Assembly (NCBI GenBank): GCA_020631235.1
Contig: JAHDHQ010000003.1
Span: 110,450-174,449, forward strand
Direction of reading: 5' to 3'
Length of the DNA: 64,000 nucleotides
Source of the DNA: Saprospiraceae bacterium
Lineage (GTDB): Bacteria > Bacteroidota > Bacteroidia > Chitinophagales > Saprospiraceae
The translations under genes were made by a program, and so were the position numbers. The notes under the pieces are model-generated. The model saw only the letters and a list, made by a program, of their open reading frames with translations. It made no database searches and was not told the origin of the DNA. Position 1 is the stretch's first letter, and every line of letters begins with the position of its first letter. Of this stretch, positions 1 through 7,722 are shown piece by piece.

Positions 1-180
1 ATTACAGATCATAATGTGCAAGAAACATTATCTATTACCGATAGAGCTTATTTAATGTTTGAAGGCAATATTCTCAAGTCAGGTACGGCTGAAGAACTTG
101 CAGCCGATGAAGTAGTGCGGAAAGTATATTTAGGGCAAAATTTTGAGTTGAAACGGAAAATAATTAACCTTGATAAGTAA
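1..180 (+). CDS. lptB: LPS export ABC transporter ATP-binding protein, C-terminal end (partial)
   Basis: The window opens inside this gene; the frame is open from base 1 to the TAA at 178-180, giving the last 59 residues. They begin with a TDHNV H-loop (switch histidine) followed by [21 protein letters not shown], and a tail of the kind LptB proteins carry after the H-loop ([14 protein letters not shown]). LptB is the cytoplasmic ATPase that with LptF and LptG extracts lipopolysaccharide from the inner membrane and drives it to the outer membrane. The Walker motifs lie to the left of the window. The stop overlaps the TTG start of the next gene by 11 bases, so the two are probably co-transcribed. 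The family call rests on the short tail only but the match is characteristic. Confidence 0.85.
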   Translation: MTDHNVQETLSITDRAYLMFEGNILKSGTAEELAADEVVRKVYLGQNFELKRKIINLDK

Positions 181-418
181 AGTTTTTTATGCCATATTAG
201 CGGGATTTATGTTAGCTTCTTGTGGAGGCTATGAAGATCTTGAATTCGAAAGACTCATGTATAAGAAAACAGATTCTTTATTTGCTACCCAAAGACTAGC
301 ATTGAAAAAGGATTTAGATAGTTTATGTGATGTAAACTTTGAAACATACTTTAATGAAGCCATAGATTCTATTAAACAGAAGCAAATCGAAGAAATCCAA
401 ATAATTTTAGAGAAGTGA
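170..418 (+). CDS. Small putative lipoprotein (82 aa)
   Basis: An 82-residue protein starting at a TTG that overlaps the end of lptB by 11 bases. Residues 1-17 form a hydrophobic signal sequence ending in a lipobox (LASC followed by GG), so the mature protein should be lipid-anchored from Cys18. The rest is charged and predicted helical, with no recognised domain. The next gene starts within its stop codon (GTGA). Position directly behind lptB suggests a role at the envelope, but that is inference from context. The start is not certain; TTG is the only one that keeps the signal peptide. Confidence 0.65.
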   Translation: MISKVFYAILAGFMLASCGGYEDLEFERLMYKKTDSLFATQRLALKKDLDSLCDVNFETYFNEAIDSIKQKQIEEIQIILEK

Positions 419-714
419 AAAAAACTTGGACTATATGCTGCTTTTTACTGATATTTTCTGCGTGTGAAGAAGCAAGAGATTTGGATGCAGAAGTAGCTTT
501 CGAATTGGAAAAAAAGATTAAAAAGTATAAAAAAACAGAGGTGGAAAAATGTCTTACAAAGGCTACACAAGAAGCCGAAATTTATGTAGACTCCATCATA
601 GCTTTATGGGTTTCGGAACAATTAGTAGATACTATGACTATTCCAGAAAAACCTAATAGACCTACAACTCCCGCACATATCTTAGGTACAGTAGACACCT
701 TTCTTAATAAGTGA
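415..714 (+). CDS. Small putative lipoprotein (99 aa)
   Basis: Starts at a GTG that overlaps the previous stop by four bases (GTGA), a strong sign of translational coupling. Residues 1-17 are a signal sequence with a lipobox (FSAC followed by EE). The mature part is about 80 residues, lysine- and glutamate-rich and probably helical. No family recognised. It has the same general design as its upstream neighbour (lipobox, then a charged helix of similar length), so the two could be diverged duplicates, although I see no long identical stretch. Its last 11 bases overlap the end of the convergent gene on the minus strand. Confidence 0.65.
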   Translation: MKKTWTICCFLLIFSACEEARDLDAEVAFELEKKIKKYKKTEVEKCLTKATQEAEIYVDSIIALWVSEQLVDTMTIPEKPNRPTTPAHILGTVDTFLNK

Positions 715-1405
715 CAGTAATGTAGTATTTTTGCATTTTATCAGAGATTTTTTGAGCTAGTGCATCATATTTTTCCGCCGGATTTTTAGCATTGGGTTTA
801 AATAGACCTTTTATAAATTGATTCCAATTGCCATTGAGGCGGAAATAACTTGGAAAAGGGTCGTTTAAGGTTTGACCATCTTGACTAATACAAACCCAAT
901 CATAGTGATGACCCATCACTCTTGATAACAAAATATATGCTTCCGGGATTTCATGCAAGTCCACTAGTTCAAGGTCATCATTTAAGCAGACTTTTTCAGT
1001 ATTTCCATCTAAAAAAGCTTCGAATTTATCTTCAGGAATAAACAACAATTTCGAGAATGTGTAGTTTTTTTTCAAAGCTCTAATCATGTTTTTGTTTTCC
1101 CAATCACGGTCTTCTTTAATCAATGCAGCTTTTTTATCGTATGCATCCGTGGGTTTAGTACTTTTGTGACTAAATTCTTCTAATTTTTTAATAGCATTCT
1201 GATTAGTGTGTAACCTGACCACTAAATAATGGTCTTTTAAAAGTAAAATGGAAGATTCAGCTAACTCGATCGCTTCCGCAGGTTTCACAATTTGTGCTAT
1301 CAGCGAAGATTGATTTATAAAAACGGAAACAATACAGGCTAAAACACATGTCGAAATTTGCCTGTTGTTTATCGAAAAGCGATTAAAGAATTGTCGAATT
1401 AGCAT
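704..1405 (-). CDS. Hypothetical exported or membrane-anchored protein (233 aa)
   Basis: An unrecognised protein of 233 residues, divergent from the moxR operon and convergent with the small lipoproteins. A hydrophobic stretch at about residues 18-38 (TCVLACIVSVFINQSSLIAQ) looks like an uncleaved anchor or a signal peptide ending near AQ. The remainder is soluble, mixed alpha/beta in character, with a few aromatic-rich segments towards the C-terminus (HHYDWVCISQDGQ, FPSYFRLNGNWNQF). No catalytic motif was recognised. An ATG further in would remove the hydrophobic part, so the start given is the more likely one. Confidence 0.6.
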   Translation of the reverse strand: MLIRQFFNRFSINNRQISTCVLACIVSVFINQSSLIAQIVKPAEAIELAESSILLLKDHYLVVRLHTNQNAIKKLEEFSHKSTKPTDAYDKKAALIKEDRDWENKNMIRALKKNYTFSKLLFIPEDKFEAFLDGNTEKVCLNDDLELVDLHEIPEAYILLSRVMGHHYDWVCISQDGQTLNDPFPSYFRLNGNWNQFIKGLFKPNAKNPAEKYDALAQKISDKMQKYYITVTY

Positions 1406-1461
1406 AAATTTTTAAATTTTGTATCGTTAAAACACAAGTTAGAACATCAAAGGTAAACAGT

Positions 1462-2463
1462 ATGACGCAAGCATCCATAGATATAGAATTATTGAACCAA
1501 CAAATTCAGGTTGAAAGTGCTTTTGTGGACAAAATAAAAGAATCAACTGCTGAAATAATTGTGGGACAAGAGTACATGATTGAGCGATTACTGCTCGGGT
1601 TATTGTCTAAAGGCCATGTATTACTTGAAGGTCTTCCTGGACTTGCCAAAACATTGGCCATAAAAACCCTATCATCATCAGTAAATGCTGGTTTTAAACG
1701 AATTCAGTTTACACCTGATTTGTTGCCTGCTGATATTGTAGGAACCATGATTTATAATCCCAATAAAAATGAGTTCAATGTTCGAAAAGGACCCATTTTT
1801 TCCAATTTTATCTTAGCGGATGAAATCAATAGAGCACCAGCTAAGGTGCAAAGTGCCTTACTTGAAGCTATGGCAGAGAAACAGGTAACAATAGGTAGTG
1901 AAACCTACAAACTGGACGAACCATTCTTAGTATTAGCCACACAAAACCCTATCGAACAAGAAGGTACATATCCGCTACCGGAAGCACAGATAGATCGATT
2001 TATGTTGAAAGTAAACATCGGATACCCTACCAAAGAAGAAGAAAAAGTAATTGTGGATAGAGTACTAAATGGTGCTACAGAACAAAAAGTAGAATCAGTA
2101 ATCAGTCCCAAAGAAATTTTGAAAGCAAGAGAAATGGTAGATAAAGTCTATATGGACGAGAATATAAAAAACTACATTTTAGATATTGTCTTTGCTACCA
2201 GAAACCAAGACACCCCAGGATTAGAAAAAATCAAAAATCTATTGGAGTTTGGAGCTTCACCAAGAGCGAGCATCAATCTTGCAAAAGCATCTAAAGCCTA
2301 TGCTTTTATTAATCGCCGTGGTTATGTGATTCCGGATGATGTAAGAAACATCTGTAAAGATGTTATGCGACATAGAATAGGCTTAAGTTACGAAGCAGAA
2401 GCTGAAAACATCACTCAAGAAGACATCATTACAGAAATACTTAATAACGTCCAAGTCCCTTAA
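1462..2463 (+). CDS. moxR: MoxR-family AAA+ ATPase
   Basis: A 333-residue AAA+ ATPase of the MoxR/RavA clade. Walker A is GLPGLAKT at residues 57-64, Walker B ILADE at 117-121 and sensor 1 ATQNP at 159-163; the helical lid follows (PRASINLAKASKAYAF near 270). MoxR proteins act as chaperone-like ATPases that mature or remodel partner proteins, usually together with von Willebrand A (VWA) proteins encoded beside them, as here. It is the first gene of the Bat cluster, and its stop shares one base with the start of the DUF58 gene (TAATG). The upstream gap of 56 bases has a TAAATTTTG stretch near 1417 that may be a -7 element with one extra spacer base. Confidence 0.93.
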   Translation: MTQASIDIELLNQQIQVESAFVDKIKESTAEIIVGQEYMIERLLLGLLSKGHVLLEGLPGLAKTLAIKTLSSSVNAGFKRIQFTPDLLPADIVGTMIYNPNKNEFNVRKGPIFSNFILADEINRAPAKVQSALLEAMAEKQVTIGSETYKLDEPFLVLATQNPIEQEGTYPLPEAQIDRFMLKVNIGYPTKEEEKVIVDRVLNGATEQKVESVISPKEILKAREMVDKVYMDENIKNYILDIVFATRNQDTPGLEKIKNLLEFGASPRASINLAKASKAYAFINRRGYVIPDDVRNICKDVMRHRIGLSYEAEAENITQEDIITEILNNVQVP

Positions 2464-3332
2464 TGGAAACATCGGAAATATTAAAGAAAGTACGTCAGAT
2501 AGAAATCAAGACCAAGGGCTTGAGTAAACACATCTTTTCAGGAGAGTACAACAGTGCTTTTAAGGGTAGAGGAATGTCATTTTCTGAGGTGCGTGATTAC
2601 CAATATGGGGACGATGTAAGAAACATTGATTGGAATGTTACAGCAAGGACAGGCGAACCGTTTATTAAAGTTTTCGAAGAAGAACGGGAATTAACATTAA
2701 TGTTGATTGTCGATATATCTAAATCGACATTATTTGGTACTCGCACACAAACTAAAAGTGAACTTATCACAGAGTTAAGTGCAGTGTTAGCCTTTTCCGC
2801 CATACAAAACAACGATAAAGTTGGCGCCATTTTATTTTCTAAGGAAGTAGAGAAATACATTCCGCCCAAAAAGGGTAAAAAACACATCCTTCGAATCATA
2901 AGAGAAATTTTATATCATGAAGGAAGTCACGCTGAAACCAATATTGGATCAGCATTAGAGTACTTTAATAATATTCAGAAAAAAAGAAGTATAGCCTTTT
3001 TGTTGTCTGATTTCATGGATAAAAATTACGAAGCTGCCTTAAATATCTCTGCTAGAAAACATGATTTAATCGGTATACATATCCATGACCAAGCAGAAGA
3101 AGAATTGCCGAGTATAGGACTCATACAAACACAAGATGCTGAAACAGGAAAAATGGTTCTTATCGATACATCTAGCCGTACTTTTAGAGCTAATTATAAA
3201 CAATGGTTTGAGTCAAACCGCAAGTATTTTTCTGAGCAATTTAAAAAAACTAGAGCAGATATTGTTAGCATAAAAACAGGCGAAGATTACGTTAAATTAT
3301 TATTGAAATTTTTTAAAACACGCAGTCGATAA
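2463..3332 (+). CDS. DUF58 domain protein (VWA-like), Bat operon
   Basis: A 289-residue cytoplasmic protein of the DUF58 family. The family signature is seen near residues 44-60 (EVRDYQYGDDVRNIDWN), followed by a VWA-like core with a metal-site-like DISKS near residue 82. DUF58 proteins are almost always encoded next to moxR and are thought to be its partners or adaptors. Translationally coupled to moxR by a one-base overlap; the next gene begins immediately after its TAA. No membrane segments are seen, unlike BatA and BatB downstream. Confidence 0.92.
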   Translation: METSEILKKVRQIEIKTKGLSKHIFSGEYNSAFKGRGMSFSEVRDYQYGDDVRNIDWNVTARTGEPFIKVFEEERELTLMLIVDISKSTLFGTRTQTKSELITELSAVLAFSAIQNNDKVGAILFSKEVEKYIPPKKGKKHILRIIREILYHEGSHAETNIGSALEYFNNIQKKRSIAFLLSDFMDKNYEAALNISARKHDLIGIHIHDQAEEELPSIGLIQTQDAETGKMVLIDTSSRTFRANYKQWFESNRKYFSEQFKKTRADIVSIKTGEDYVKLLLKFFKTRSR

Positions 3333-4358
3333 TTGAAGTTTATTAGCTACATAATATGTTTTTTATGTCCAATGTTGCTTCACGGGCAAATGATGTCAAC
3401 TATAACCTTGTCCGCTGATTCTGTAATGGTGGGTGATCAAGTGGAACTCAGTCTAAACATTAAGAATATTCCTTTAAGTCAGAGAGATCTAAACATCGAT
3501 TTCTCTTCGATAGATACTATAAAGAACTTGGGGATTGAGGGCTTAGAAAACTTTAGGTTAGATCTAGAGTGGCAAAATAGAAACATAGATGAGAGCCGTT
3601 CATTAGGAATAACCATAGATCCCAAAAAAGGAAATTCAGGCGGCATTGAATGGTCCGAGACCTTCAAATTTATAATCTGGGATATGGGAGTTTTCCAAAT
3701 TCCACATCCTATTATCTACACTAATACAGGAGAAAAGGTAGAAATATTTAATGGGCAAATGCCAACCATACTGGTTAATGCACCCATGGAAAGCGCCCCT
3801 TTAGATACTACACAAATCATCCATGATATTGCGCCTATACAATTAGAAGCCAAAACATGGCAAGATCATCTTTATTGGATCATACCAGTTGTCTTTTTAT
3901 TACTCGTCTTATTAGCTGTTTTATATGGTATGAGACGAAAATTAAAAGAAAGTCAATACCAAGCAGCAGAATTGCCGGAAGAAATTATTCCGTCTCATAT
4001 TACAGCCTTGCAAAAACTAAAAGCCTTAAGAAGTTCAGAAATTTGGAAGACTGGAGATATTAAAGAGTTTCAGTCAAGCTTAACTTATATAGTTAGAGAA
4101 TATTTAGAGAACCGATATGATATCCAGGCATTGGAATCAACTACTGGTGAAATCTTAGAAGATCTAAGAAAAATCTCATTCGATAAAGATTATGTTCCTA
4201 CACTAAAAAATATTTTGCAAATCGCTGATTTAGTAAAATTTGCAAAAGCTGATCCACCGGATCAGATTCATGAAGAATTTTTAAACACTGCTGAAGATTT
4301 TGTAAATAATACAAAAGAAGAGGAGCGGATAAACAATGAGGATGAATTGGCTGAGTAA
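3333..4358 (+). CDS. BatD-like/DUF4381-like membrane protein of the Bat operon
   Basis: A 341-residue protein starting at a TTG directly after the DUF58 stop. It has a signal peptide (cleavage near HGQ, residue 19), a periplasmic beta-sandwich-like region that opens like BatD proteins (ITLSADSVMVGDQVELSL), one transmembrane segment at about residues 180-203, and a cytoplasmic helical tail of about 130 residues containing REYLENRYDIQALESTTGE. The tail resembles the C-terminal part of BatD in its pattern (a helical domain ending in predicted protein-contact helices). It overlaps batA by 23 bases. It is one of three BatD-like proteins in this operon. The exact family name is uncertain; the position and topology are clear. 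Confidence 0.8.
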   Translation: MKFISYIICFLCPMLLHGQMMSTITLSADSVMVGDQVELSLNIKNIPLSQRDLNIDFSSIDTIKNLGIEGLENFRLDLEWQNRNIDESRSLGITIDPKKGNSGGIEWSETFKFIIWDMGVFQIPHPIIYTNTGEKVEIFNGQMPTILVNAPMESAPLDTTQIIHDIAPIQLEAKTWQDHLYWIIPVVFLLLVLLAVLYGMRRKLKESQYQAAELPEEIIPSHITALQKLKALRSSEIWKTGDIKEFQSSLTYIVREYLENRYDIQALESTTGEILEDLRKISFDKDYVPTLKNILQIADLVKFAKADPPDQIHEEFLNTAEDFVNNTKEEERINNEDELAE

Positions 4359-5346
4359 TTACGAATTCCATAACCCTTGGTTATTGCTTTTCCTATTGTT
4401 GATACCAATAATAGTCTTCCGCTATTATCAGCAAAAGAAAAAAATTACACGAGCTATCCAATTTCCACATACGGAAGCCTTTTTACAATTTCGAAATTGG
4501 AAAAATTTGCTTTCTAAATTGATGCCTTGGTTGTTTTTTATAGGCATTGCTTCGATGTTAATAGCCTTAGCCAGACCACAGCAAGTATTACAAGAAGAAG
4601 AAGTCAAGGCAGAAGGAATTGATATCATGATGGTCATGGATTTATCCAGTAGTATGTTGGCTCAAGATTTTGCACCAGATAGATTGTCTGCAAGCAAAAA
4701 AGTAGCCATTGATTTTGTGGAGAAGAGGAAGTATGATCGTATAGGTCTTGCTGTTTTTGCAGGAGAAAGTTACACCCAATGCCCATTAACCACAGACCAC
4801 CAAGTATTAAATGGCTTTTTACAAAACTTGCAATGCGGCTTGCTAGAAGATGGTACAGCCATAGGAATGGGTTTAGCCTCAGCCGTAAATAGATTAAAAG
4901 AAAGCCTTTCCAAAAGTAAAGTAGTCATTTTACTCACAGATGGAGTAAATAATTCAGGATACATAAAACCATTGACAGCCGCTGAAATTGCTAAAGAAGT
5001 TGGAGTAAAAGTGTATACCATCGGAGTAGGAACAAGAGGTACTGCAAGAGCACCTATCAGTAAAAGACCCAATGGCCAATTTGTTTATGGAATGACAAGG
5101 GTGCAAATCGACGAAGAATTAATGAATGAAATTTCAAGCTCTACAGGAGGTCAGTACTTCAGAGCCGTTAATTTATCTCAACTTGAAAAAATATACGATT
5201 ACATTGACGAGTTGGAAAAAACAGAAATAGAAGTCAATGTATTTAAACGGTACAATGAGAAATATAGAATCTTTTTAATCATCGGCCTCCTACTTTTAGC
5301 TTTACGATGGTTACTTGCAAATACTTTACTGAGAACATTGCCTTAA
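4336..5346 (+). CDS. batA: BatA, VWA-domain inner membrane protein
   Basis: A 336-residue aerotolerance-type protein. Two membrane helices lie at about residues 15-30 and 62-79, then a periplasm- or cytoplasm-facing VWA domain with the metal ion-dependent adhesion motif DLSSS at 102-106, the conserved Thr region (LTTD near 153), and a DGVNNSG segment near 213; a last helix spans about 312-330. The layout is that of BatA. Bat proteins were named from Bacteroides fragilis aerotolerance and probably form a MoxR-dependent membrane complex. The start overlaps the preceding gene; ATG at 4342 (two codons later) is an equally plausible start. Confidence 0.93.
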   Translation: MRMNWLSNYEFHNPWLLLFLLLIPIIVFRYYQQKKKITRAIQFPHTEAFLQFRNWKNLLSKLMPWLFFIGIASMLIALARPQQVLQEEEVKAEGIDIMMVMDLSSSMLAQDFAPDRLSASKKVAIDFVEKRKYDRIGLAVFAGESYTQCPLTTDHQVLNGFLQNLQCGLLEDGTAIGMGLASAVNRLKESLSKSKVVILLTDGVNNSGYIKPLTAAEIAKEVGVKVYTIGVGTRGTARAPISKRPNGQFVYGMTRVQIDEELMNEISSSTGGQYFRAVNLSQLEKIYDYIDELEKTEIEVNVFKRYNEKYRIFLIIGLLLLALRWLLANTLLRTLP

Positions 5347-5349
5347 ATC

Positions 5350-6366
5350 ATGTTTAGAATAGAAGAAATAACATATTTATTTTACTTGGGCTTGATTGCT
5401 GTCATGGCATTGCTAAGCTTCTATTTTATCACAAAAAAGAAAAAAGATTTATTAAAACTCGCTGATCAAGGATTATTTAAATCTCTTTTTGATGGTTTCG
5501 ATGTTAAAAGCCAATGGCTCATATTTATTTGGTTTGCTTTAGCTACAGCTTTGGGAATTATAGCTTTAGCTAATCCTCAATGGGGTACAAAAATGGAAAG
5601 AGTAAAAGCTAAAAGCTCTGATATTATTATTGCCATGGATATCTCTCAAAGTATGCTCGCTGAAGATATTTTACCGAATAGGATGGAACGTTCTAAAAGG
5701 TTTGCTGAGCGTTTAGTAAGGTCGTTAAAAGGCGAACGCATAGGCTTGATTTCTTTCGCCGGGAGTGCTTATTTGCAGATGCCACTTACTTCTGACTATG
5801 CAGCTGCCGAAATATTTGCAAAAAGCGCAAATCCAAGTCAAGCCGGTACCCAAGGGACAGCCATTGCTGACGCCATTGACTTAGCTGCCGAGTTATTTGA
5901 AGAAGAAGGCCCTTACCAAAAAGCTTTAATTGTTATTACAGACGGAGAAAACCACGACTCTGACGCCCTATTGGCAGCACAAAAAGCAAATGAAAAGGGC
6001 ATGATAATATACACTGTGGGCGTCGGCACAGCGGAAGGAGCTTATATTCCCATCACACAAAATGGAAGAAAAGGCTATTTAAACGATCGATCTGGAAATA
6101 TAGTTACCTCCATAATGAATAGAGAAATGATCGAAAACTTAGCCGACGCTGGAAAGGGCAATGCGTATTTCTTGACACAAGGAAATAGTATTATAGGAGA
6201 CATAAAATCAGCTATAAGCAAAATGGAAAAACGAGAAGTACAACAACAATCGTTTACCGATTATGTTAGTTATTTCCAGTACTTTTTAGGCGTTTCTCTA
6301 CTGATTTTCATCTATCTATTTGCCAGCAGGCATTTAGGTTTTCTGACTAAAAAAGATAAAATATGA
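5350..6366 (+). CDS. batB: BatB, VWA-domain inner membrane protein
   Basis: A 338-residue paralogue of BatA beginning three bases after its stop. Membrane helices lie at about residues 9-27 and 57-75, the VWA metal site is DISQS at 97-101, LTSD lies near 144, and ITDGENHDSDA contains the distal acidic residues near 197-200. A C-terminal membrane helix is at about 311-328. BatA and BatB are expected to interact and to be acted on by the MoxR ATPase. The ATGA overlap with batC shows tight translational coupling. Confidence 0.93.
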   Translation: MFRIEEITYLFYLGLIAVMALLSFYFITKKKKDLLKLADQGLFKSLFDGFDVKSQWLIFIWFALATALGIIALANPQWGTKMERVKAKSSDIIIAMDISQSMLAEDILPNRMERSKRFAERLVRSLKGERIGLISFAGSAYLQMPLTSDYAAAEIFAKSANPSQAGTQGTAIADAIDLAAELFEEEGPYQKALIVITDGENHDSDALLAAQKANEKGMIIYTVGVGTAEGAYIPITQNGRKGYLNDRSGNIVTSIMNREMIENLADAGKGNAYFLTQGNSIIGDIKSAISKMEKREVQQQSFTDYVSYFQYFLGVSLLIFIYLFASRHLGFLTKKDKI

Positions 6367-7124
6367 TAAGATATATTAGCTTTTTAGTTTGTTCAATGTT
6401 GTGTATGCAATCAACATTGGTCCAAAGCCAAACAACGCACAATCATCTGCGAAATGGAGACATGTTGTATGGTTTAGAAATGTATGATGTAGCCGAACAA
6501 GAATATAGAAAAGCAGAAAATGCAGGGGCGAGTTTTAAAGGAGCTTATAATCTAGGCAATGCATTATACAAACAAGAAAGATTTGAAGAAGCTGCAGAAC
6601 AATACAACAATGCACTGGCTAAAGCAGAGAACTCACTAGAAAGATCACTTGCCAGCTATAATTTGGCAAATGCATATGTTTTTAACCAGAAACTAGATGA
6701 AGCTATACATTATTACAAAGAAGCGATCAGAACTGATCCCGGAAACCTCGAAGCCAAATATAACCTGACTAGGGTTAAACACGCAAAACTAGAACAACAG
6801 CAGCAACAACAAGAGCAACAACCATCAGACGAACAACAAGATGGGGAAGAAGGAGAACAAGGAGAGCAGCAAGAAAATCAAGAACAGCCTCCCCAAGATG
6901 GTGAAAAGCAAGATTCTAGTCAGCAGCAACCAAATCCTCAAGACAGCCTATCTGAACAAAACATGGAAGAAACAAGTTTGGATTCCAGTCGTTTAGATAA
7001 AAGTGCTTTGGATAGTTTGGATGCCATAAAACTACTTGACATAATTGCTAACGAAGAAGAAAAAGTCCAAGAAAAACTGAAAAAATTTAATTCGAATAGG
7101 AAAAAAAGTGACAAAGAGTGGTAA
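6363..7124 (+). CDS. batC: BatC, periplasmic TPR protein with Gln/Glu-rich tail
   Basis: A 253-residue protein with a signal peptide (about residues 1-22) and tetratricopeptide repeats at about residues 27-140 (YNLGNALYKQERFEEAAEQY, then YNLANAYVFNQKLDEAIHYY). The region 141-200 is of low complexity, made mostly of Q, E, D and P with a run of six glutamines. BatC supplies a protein-protein interaction scaffold to the Bat complex. It starts within the batB stop codon (ATGA). A 40-base gap separates it from the next gene. Confidence 0.9.
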   Translation: MIRYISFLVCSMLCMQSTLVQSQTTHNHLRNGDMLYGLEMYDVAEQEYRKAENAGASFKGAYNLGNALYKQERFEEAAEQYNNALAKAENSLERSLASYNLANAYVFNQKLDEAIHYYKEAIRTDPGNLEAKYNLTRVKHAKLEQQQQQQEQQPSDEQQDGEEGEQGEQQENQEQPPQDGEKQDSSQQQPNPQDSLSEQNMEETSLDSSRLDKSALDSLDAIKLLDIIANEEEKVQEKLKKFNSNRKKSDKEW

Positions 7125-7164
7125 ACTACCAACAACTATTTTTTTTAAATAAACATTTGATAAA

Positions 7165-7722
7165 GTGAAAACATTATTTATTCTAATCCTAAATGGAGCT
7201 TTTTGGTGCTCGATGGTTCAAGCCCAAGAAAAGACGTTTACCGTTAGTTTAAGTACTGATTCTGTACTCATTGGAAACGTCGTACAAGTAGAATTTAGAC
7301 TACAAAATGTAGATGGTGAATTTGTGGCACCTGTATTTGAGAAAATGGACATTATCGCTGGTCCTAATGTAAGTAGTTCTTATAGTATGATTAATGGAGC
7401 GACTAATCAATCAAAAACATATACATATATTTTAAAACCCAGTATGGAAGGTTCTTTTTATATCCCACCTGCATACTTGCAGGATAAGGACCAAAGTTTA
7501 GAAACCGAAGCCATAAAAATTGATGTATATCCAAATCCAAATAATATAATAAACGAATGGCCACAAGAATCCATGATGCAATCTTTTCAGTTTAATATGG
7601 ATGAGTTTCCTTTTGATTTCGATTTGAATGATATATTTCCAAATGACATGATCCCCCAAGAAAATCTTCGCAACAAACAAGATGAACAAAAAGTGGGTAA
7701 ACGTAAATTGCAAAAAATTTAA
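7165..7722 (+). CDS. Truncated BatD-like periplasmic protein (single N-terminal domain)
   Basis: A 185-residue protein starting at GTG, with a signal peptide (cleavage near AQA, residue 20). The mature part aligns by eye with the first domain of BatD downstream: both have S-x-D/K-x-V then a strand, a GPxxSSSxSxxNGxxxxSKxYxY segment (residues 67-90 here), and a matching strand order. It stops where BatD continues with further domains and a membrane helix; its own tail is acidic and hydrophobic (FNMDEFPFDFDLNDIFPNDM) and ends in a basic stretch. It is followed with no gap by batD. It may be a stand-alone copy of the first BatD domain that arose by tandem duplication. Confidence 0.8.
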   Translation: MKTLFILILNGAFWCSMVQAQEKTFTVSLSTDSVLIGNVVQVEFRLQNVDGEFVAPVFEKMDIIAGPNVSSSYSMINGATNQSKTYTYILKPSMEGSFYIPPAYLQDKDQSLETEAIKIDVYPNPNNIINEWPQESMMQSFQFNMDEFPFDFDLNDIFPNDMIPQENLRNKQDEQKVGKRKLQKI

